From NCBI GenBank assembly GCA_003996215.1, contig QJPP01000036.1, positions 1 through 64,000 of the forward strand: a stretch of 64,000 nucleotides of DNA, in the 5' to 3' direction. Position 1 is the first letter of the stretch. Each line of letters opens with the position of its first letter. Positions 58,841-64,000 of the stretch are shown here, one piece after another. Made by a program: the position numbers and the translations under genes. The notes below the pieces were generated by a model. The model had not been told where the DNA came from and searched no databases. It saw nothing but the letters and a program-made list of their open reading frames with translations. The stretch comes from Jaltomata sinuosa (Eukaryota; Streptophyta; Magnoliopsida; Solanales; Solanaceae).

Positions 58841-58986
58841 ATGAGATAAAGACCAATATTGCACCTTAATTAACACTTAGATATGATAGTTTTAAGATTC
58901 ATAATAAATTGATAGATTACAGTTTATCTGGGATGAAATGCAAACATCCCAACCAATTTTGGCTATAGAAACTAAAACTGATCTTC

Positions 58987-61427
58987 TCATTCTTCAGCTT
59001 CATTCGTAGACTTCATCACATTGGCGACATAGAGCCCAATGCCAAGAATTGAAAGAGCAACAAGAGTCATTTTCATCACTTTCCTTGGCTTCTTCAGATT
59101 TTCAGCCAAACAACTCGCATTTCCAGTTGCTGGTAAAAGATTTTCTGCAAGACTTTTAGCTTCTGTTTGCTCACTGGTTTTAGGACTAGTTTCCTTTGCT
59201 TCTTCTTTAACAGGGGTATCAATATCAGCATTGTCCTGTTTACTAAATTCATCATGTAAAGTGGTCGTCTGTCTTTTAGCTGCAGGGGTATTTTCAGCTA
59301 ATGCGGCTGACAATTCGTTTTCCTTTTTCACTGATGAAGTTATCAGTTTTAGCTGTTTAACATAAAGAACTCCGTTTTCAAACTTTGCACTGATTTTGGT
59401 TTTGTCACAATTTTCTGCAACACGAAATTCCTTATGAAACCTCTGCCACTTGTTCTGTCCAATTGGCCTTTGTCCACTGATCTTCAGAATTCCTGTTTTG
59501 GTCAGTTGAACCCTCAGCTGTTCCCTCTTGAAACCTGTGCATTCTCAACGTTTATTAGTCTGTAATTTTTAGAGTATGCCATATCGGTTGAGCAAATAAG
59601 TTGTTGTCTCATTTCAATCAATACGTTCCAGGAGATAGAGGATATTCCTTAAGGTTCGCTAAGAAATTTCTGTAGAAACATAGCATTAATAGTGCGAGAT
59701 GTGGATACATGACTTGTCAAATATCTCAGGTGACAAAAGGCATGAAAATACGTAATTTTCCATCATGTTGTAAGGTTAACATAACCACTAGTTGCATGTG
59801 CACTAGACGCACTCATATATATACTAGAGTGAAACCTCTCTATAACGACGTCGTTTTTTCCAGATATTTTTTAGCTGCTACAGCAAGATGTTATTATAGA
59901 GAACATATAATATAATATAACATGAGAAATCGATTCCAAAGAAAAAGTTAACCACTATAGTGAAATACTATTGTAGAGATGTCTGACTGTACATGTTTTT
60001 CACGTGCACACGCACATATATAGTCCTAGTTAGATGCAATAGATTCTACCATAGTACCATCTAGTCTAGATCTGTCACTGGTATGATCGAGGAGGCGGAA
60101 AACAGATAATCAGTGACAGGAATGACTAAAAGAAAAGCACCTGGAAGATTTAGGTGAAGGGTGTCAGAGTGTTGTTCCTGAACGAGATCTGATGATGGCA
60201 CAAAATCTTCATATACTTGAGTTGGTGGTGTAGAAACTTCAACACCGTTTGGATTCATATTCCACGTTTCTTCATCATCTGTCGATTCACTGTAAGAACT
60301 ACTACTTGAACTACTTTTATCTGCTCGTAATTCTTTTTCTGCAAGACGTTTAGCTTCTATTTGCTCACCGGTTTTAGGCCTATTGTTTTTTCGTTCTTCT
60401 TTAATATCAGAGTTGTCCTGCTTACTAAATTCATCTTCATCATCAAGGGGTATTGGTTGTTTAACATGAAGAATTCCATTTTCAAACTTTGTGCTGATTT
60501 TGCTTTTGTCACAATTTACTGCAACAGGAAATTCCATCTGAAATCTCTGCCACTTGATCGGCGTCGTCCCAACTGGCCTTTGTCCACTGATCTTCAGAGT
60601 TCCTGTGATGGTCAGTTGAACCCTCAGCTGTTCCTTCTTGAAACCTGTGGAATTTCAATGATTTATCATAAATGAAATCAATACATTATTGCTTAAGATA
60701 CAAGATAATCTTTAAGGTGAACTAAGAAATAAGATATTGTGAGTGTGTGACATTCTCATCGAATTATGAACGTTTTATTTTTTTGTAGAAATGTTAACAT
60801 TACGATGAGCATAGTGAAAACAATCTCATTTAGCAGTGTAGCAAAAGTTTGGGGCTAAGTTGCACGGCTTTAAAACACATCACTAGGCTTTAAACATCTC
60901 TTCTGTGTTATGCCCATGTTGAGATTTTCCTAGGATGTCACTTAGTGAGGAAGGGAAAACCTCAAGGGGTGTATGTGACGACCATGACAGAATGTGAGCT
61001 GATGAGAATGGGTTTAATATATGGACTGACAGACTTCTAATAATGACAAGCAAGTTGTAGTCGGCTATATATGTATCCTCACTCTGTGTCGCTTCAATAT
61101 TACTCCCTCTGTCCCAATTCACGTGACACTATTTAAAATTACCCTTTTACCCTTCATGAAATGATTTATAACCACACGAATGGTCAAGGAGGGTTTTAGA
61201 CTACAAAATTCAAATGTCTTTCTTTCTTAAACTTCGTGTCGAATAGAACGGCATCACATAAATTGAGACGGAAAAGTTATATGATATAAAACTATTTAAT
61301 GATAGGAATGACGACTTAAGAGAAAAGGACCTGGAAGAGTAAGTTGAATAGTGTCAAAATGTTCTTTTGAAACCATCTTTGTTGATGGCACAAAATCTTC
61401 ATATACTTGAGTTGGTGTTGAATCCAT
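58987..61427 (-). CDS. In-frame fusion of two RTM2-like genes (tandem double-Hsp20 protein)
   Basis: Exons on the minus strand are 61427-61331, 60644-60141 and 59534-58987. All junctions are GT-AG and phase 1, giving 382 residues with no stop. Exon 1 encodes MDSTPTQVYEDFVPSTKMVS. Exon 2 starts with the first Hsp20 domain (FKKEQLRVQLTITGTLKISG, CDKSKISTKFENGILHVKQP), then a Ser-rich acidic stretch (SSSSSYSESTDDEETWN). It runs straight into a second N-terminal box, MNPNGVEVSTPPTQVYEDFV, whose Met (residue 162, codon at 60258) is the ancestral start of a downstream copy. Exon 3 gives the second Hsp20 domain (FKREQLRVQLTKTGILKISG) and the C-terminal membrane segment MTLVALSILGIGLYVANVM. The first copy has lost its own anchor and stop, and the second has lost its promoter. 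Two separate genes remain possible only if transcription starts inside exon 2. Confidence 0.8.
59827..59991. mobile_element. Small MITE in the second intron of the fused gene
   Basis: The left end gagtgaaacctctctataac and right end ttgtagagatgtctgactgt are imperfect complements of the kind seen in short hAT-like MITEs. Target duplication not clear. Confidence 0.5.
61103..61275. mobile_element. Stowaway-type MITE in the first intron of the fused gene
   Basis: The left end CTCCCTCTGTCCCAATT after TA is the Stowaway signature. The right end aaattgagacgg is present but then decays, so the second TA is not identifiable. Confidence 0.75.
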
Positions 61428-61514
61428 TTTCTGTCTCTTTTCTTGCTTTTGCTATATGTAATCTTTGCTTTCAAGGCTTTGTTCTTGTTGATGGAAAGGA
61501 TTTTAAGTTTGTAG

Positions 61515-61625
61515 TGTATTATATAAACAGAAAAATTCCTCTAGCCAACTTTCTTGATATGCTTTCTTTGTTTTCTTTAAAGATACATATTCCTTAATTA
61601 ATTTCCATTACTTTGTTTATAAACC
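61515..61625 (-). promoter_or_regulatory. Core promoter and conserved upstream block of the fused RTM2-like gene
   Basis: A TATA-like box (minus strand tttatataat) lies about 95-100 bases before the ATG at 61427. Further upstream agatacatattccttaa (61581 on) matches the block upstream of copy A. The region is outside the Stowaway copy at 61748. Confidence 0.6.
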
Positions 61626-61747
61626 TCTTCTTGTACAATAAATAAAAATTAAGAACCCCTAAATAGGCAACCTCAAGTGTAGGAGCAAAGTTTGAGGCTT
61701 AACTTAAGTGTTTAAGAATTTCTAATTGGAGATGCAAAAAGTTTGTA

Positions 61748-61859
61748 CTCCCTCAATTTCAATTTATTGATATTGTCTGTTTCAAATCTAGGCTTGCACG
61801 GCTTTAAAACACGTCAGTAGGGTCTAACACATGCTTTATTCAAATTGAAACAGAGGGAG
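61748..61859. mobile_element. Stowaway-type MITE (112 bp) with TA duplication
   Basis: CTCCCTCAATTTCAATTT on the left is complementary to aaattgaaacagagggag on the right. TA is present at both flanks (61746-61747, 61860-61861). It lies upstream of the fused gene's promoter. Confidence 0.85.
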
Positions 61860-62089
61860 TAGTATTTACGGTTAAATACTACATTGAGCATACATACATG
61901 TGACATATACCATCTCTACCACATCAGCACTAATGCTTTATTCAAATGTTGATCTTTGTTCTGATAAATAACAAATTTGATTCATTTACATTTCAATATG
62001 AAACTTTGTAACTCCTATTTTGCAATCACAAATGCACAATTTCCCAACTCTGAAACTTGAATTGCAGCAAGACACAATCCAGTTTAGTC

Positions 62090-63824
62090 TCATTCTTTAG
62101 ATTTCTTGGGAGACCTCATCACATTGACAACATAACGGCCGATACCAAGAACCACAAGAGCAGCCAGGGCCATGTTGACCACTTGCCTAGACACCTTCAA
62201 CTTTGCAAATAAATCACTAGTAGTACGCGTTGTGTCATCTTTCATCGATTCGTCTTGTTTAACTTGTGCTTGTTCACTTGTTTTTGGACTAGTGGTCTTT
62301 GGTTCTTCTTCTGTTGAGGCATTTTCAGCAACATCCTGCTTACTTAACTCATCTAATTCTGTTTTCTTGTGATCCTGTTCTGGTTCATGACTAGCTGAGG
62401 CTGGAAATTCTTTTTCATTTTTTGTTATGATTTTTGGATGTTTAACATAAAGAATTCCATTTACAAGCTTTGCATTGATTTTACTTTTGTCACAATTTGT
62501 TGAAACAAGAATGTCTTTCTGAAAGCTCAAGAATTTATTGACTGGCCTTTGTCCACTTATCTTCAGAATTCCTGTTTTGCAAAGTTGAATCTTAACCTCT
62601 TCTTTTTTGAAACCTGGCAGTATTTCAGTGTTCATTTATTGGATAATTCGGAGTAGTCAAAAGCGAAAAGCACAAAAAAACGCTAACGTCTGTCGAAGCT
62701 TTGAGGGCAAAATGAAATCAAAGCGTGGACTTTAACGAAGAAAAACACCAATAAAGAAAAGAAAATAGAAATGCAATGCAAGAAATGTAAAATTTTCTAT
62801 TGAAGACTTGGTAAAGGTGCACACGCTAACACTATTATAAAAAAATCAGGAATTAGAGATGGATAAATTTCGTCTAAATAGCAAAATATAGTGCTAATCT
62901 TATTTAGTGATGGATTAGTGAAAAATTATCAGAAAATTATGTTAGCTACAACAATGTAACGACAGTTTTGCGAATTCGTAGCTAATTTTTATTAATTTTT
63001 TTTTTAGTGTTAGCACCCTATAGTAACTGAGACAATTGTACATGAAAACCAAAGGTGAAATCAAAATTTGAAAATATTGAAAGAAGAAATAGAAATGTAA
63101 AACAAGAAAATGTAAGCATATATAAACACAAACTATAATTATTTGGACAAAAGAATGAAAAAATCATAACTAATCAAAAATTACTTTTTTCCCTGTTAAA
63201 CCAAAATCATAACTAACCATTTTTAAAAAAAAAAAAAAAACTTTTGACTTTTAAAAAGCTTGGCCAAACAGACTAGAGTCTAAGGCTCACAGGGTTCTAA
63301 GATTTTATTTCTCGTACCAAACTAATGTACATGTTGCATTATTTTCACGTTGTCCGCCTATCGTATATATACATATTCTATTTTTTTTAAAATCGTATTT
63401 ATAAATATTAAGCAATGATATTTTTTTACGAAACAATATCGGTTGACGCCACCCTGCAAAAAAAGGAATAATTACGGTCCTAAATACTTCGGCCTACTAG
63501 CTTACAAAAAATGTACAAAATATATAGGTTGTGTATTTTTGTACTAAATATACATATGATACATATAATCTACATACCCTATACATATAATAAACATATA
63601 TAATCAATATACATATTCGGTATATTTTGGCTATGTTGATAAATAAGTTTGACCGAACTGTACATATTGATAACTATCCCGACGAAAAATGAGAAGAGAC
63701 CTGGAAGATTAAGGAGAAGGATATCATAGTTTTTTCCATGAACAAGTTCTGATGATGGCACAAAATCTTCATATATTCTTGAGTTGCTACAACAGCTGCA
63801 GCTATCTTTGTATCCATTTTCCAT
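62090..63824 (-). CDS. RTM2-like protein, copy D, with altered N terminus
   Basis: Exons 63824-63701 and 62613-62090 (minus strand, phase 1 junction, acceptor tactgccag) encode 215 residues. The Hsp20 part reads FKKEEVKIQLCKTGILKISG and CDKSKINAKLVNGILYVKHP. A charged linker follows, and the C-terminal hydrophobic segment MALAALVVLGIGRYVVNVM has an Arg in its middle, unlike copies A and B. The first 18 residues (MENGYKDSCSCCSNSRI) have no similarity to the other copies and are Cys/Ser-rich. They come from reading the ancestral N-terminal codons in another frame, started by an ATG seven bases upstream of the old one. It is more diverged than the other copies and has a 1.1 kb intron. Confidence 0.82.
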
Positions 63825-63924
63825 GTTTAATTTTTTTTCTTAATTTCTTTTGCAAATTTTGTAATATTTTTTTTTTCTAGTTTTGTTGTTGTTGATATGA
63901 AAAGGATAGAAGTTTGTAGGTTAT

Positions 63925-64000
63925 AATATCATATAGTAATATATATACACAACTTTTCTTGGGATTCTTTCTATGTTTACTTTCAAATTAAATATTCCTT
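63925..64000 (-). promoter_or_regulatory. Core promoter region of RTM2-like copy D, cut by window edge
   Basis: A TATA-like run (tatatatac on the plus strand near 63940) is followed by acttttcttgg, ttctttctatg and the start of the block shared with copies A and the fused gene (aatattcctt ending at 64000). Confidence 0.5.

Noticed and set aside
60061..60258. Separate single-Hsp20 gene starting at 60258
   Set aside because: Kept only as an alternative: the Met lies inside an open exon, and no TATA or conserved promoter block is found upstream of it.
62825..63010. Further MITE upstream of exon 2 of RTM2-like copy D
   Set aside because: AT-rich with weak inverted similarity, but no reliable termini or target duplication.

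Overview
The window is nuclear DNA from a flowering plant, almost certainly a member of the Solanaceae. The evidence is intron-containing plant genes with GT-AG junctions, plant LTR-retrotransposon clades, a SINE-like repeat common in Solanaceae, Stowaway-type MITEs, and a cluster of RESTRICTED TEV MOVEMENT 2 (RTM2)-like genes. Species cannot be fixed from the sequence alone.

Positions 1-42294 are a nest of LTR retrotransposons. (i) 1-7107 (minus) is the 5' part of a Ty3/gypsy chromovirus (Del/Tekay-like) with a 3.36 kb LTR; the rest lies left of the window. (ii) 7108-12681 is AT-rich DNA, a very decayed chromovirus integrase/chromodomain remnant and a probable old LTR. (iii) 12682-21498 (plus) is a second chromovirus with a complete 5' LTR, stop-ridden gag-pol and a 3' LTR cut off after 949 bp. 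(iv) 21499-24351 is an LTR fragment related to that of (i), inside the 3' LTR of (iii). (v) 24352-33024 (plus) is an Athila-like element with gag and protease but no reverse transcriptase or integrase; it carries a domain resembling the 'putative plant transposon protein' family instead. (vi) 33025-42294 (minus) holds near-identical relatives in the order LTR-internal-LTR-internal(truncated), joined head-on to (v) at a scarred breakpoint.

The TE block stops abruptly at 42294, in an intron of a cobalamin-independent methionine synthase (METE) gene. Nine intact exons (42472-46040) encode 619 residues with all zinc ligands, but the first 146 codons are absent from the window. Downstream (46-49.5 kb) is intergenic DNA with two long inverted-repeat MITEs, one filled with a C-rich low-complexity array.

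The right third looks like an antiviral-type neighbourhood (inference). A seven-exon gene (49691-53785) encodes a 457-residue protein with three double-stranded-RNA-binding domains and a perfectly phased tandem duplication of a 99-nt linker exon. It is followed on the opposite strand by an array of RTM2-like small-heat-shock-domain genes: one normal two-exon gene (54675-55925), one gene in which two copies have fused in frame into a tandem double-Hsp20 protein (58987-61427), and one copy whose N-terminal frame was shifted and restored by an upstream ATG (62090-63824). The three promoter-bearing copies share an upstream block. Old LTR relics, a SINE tail and several MITEs lie between them.
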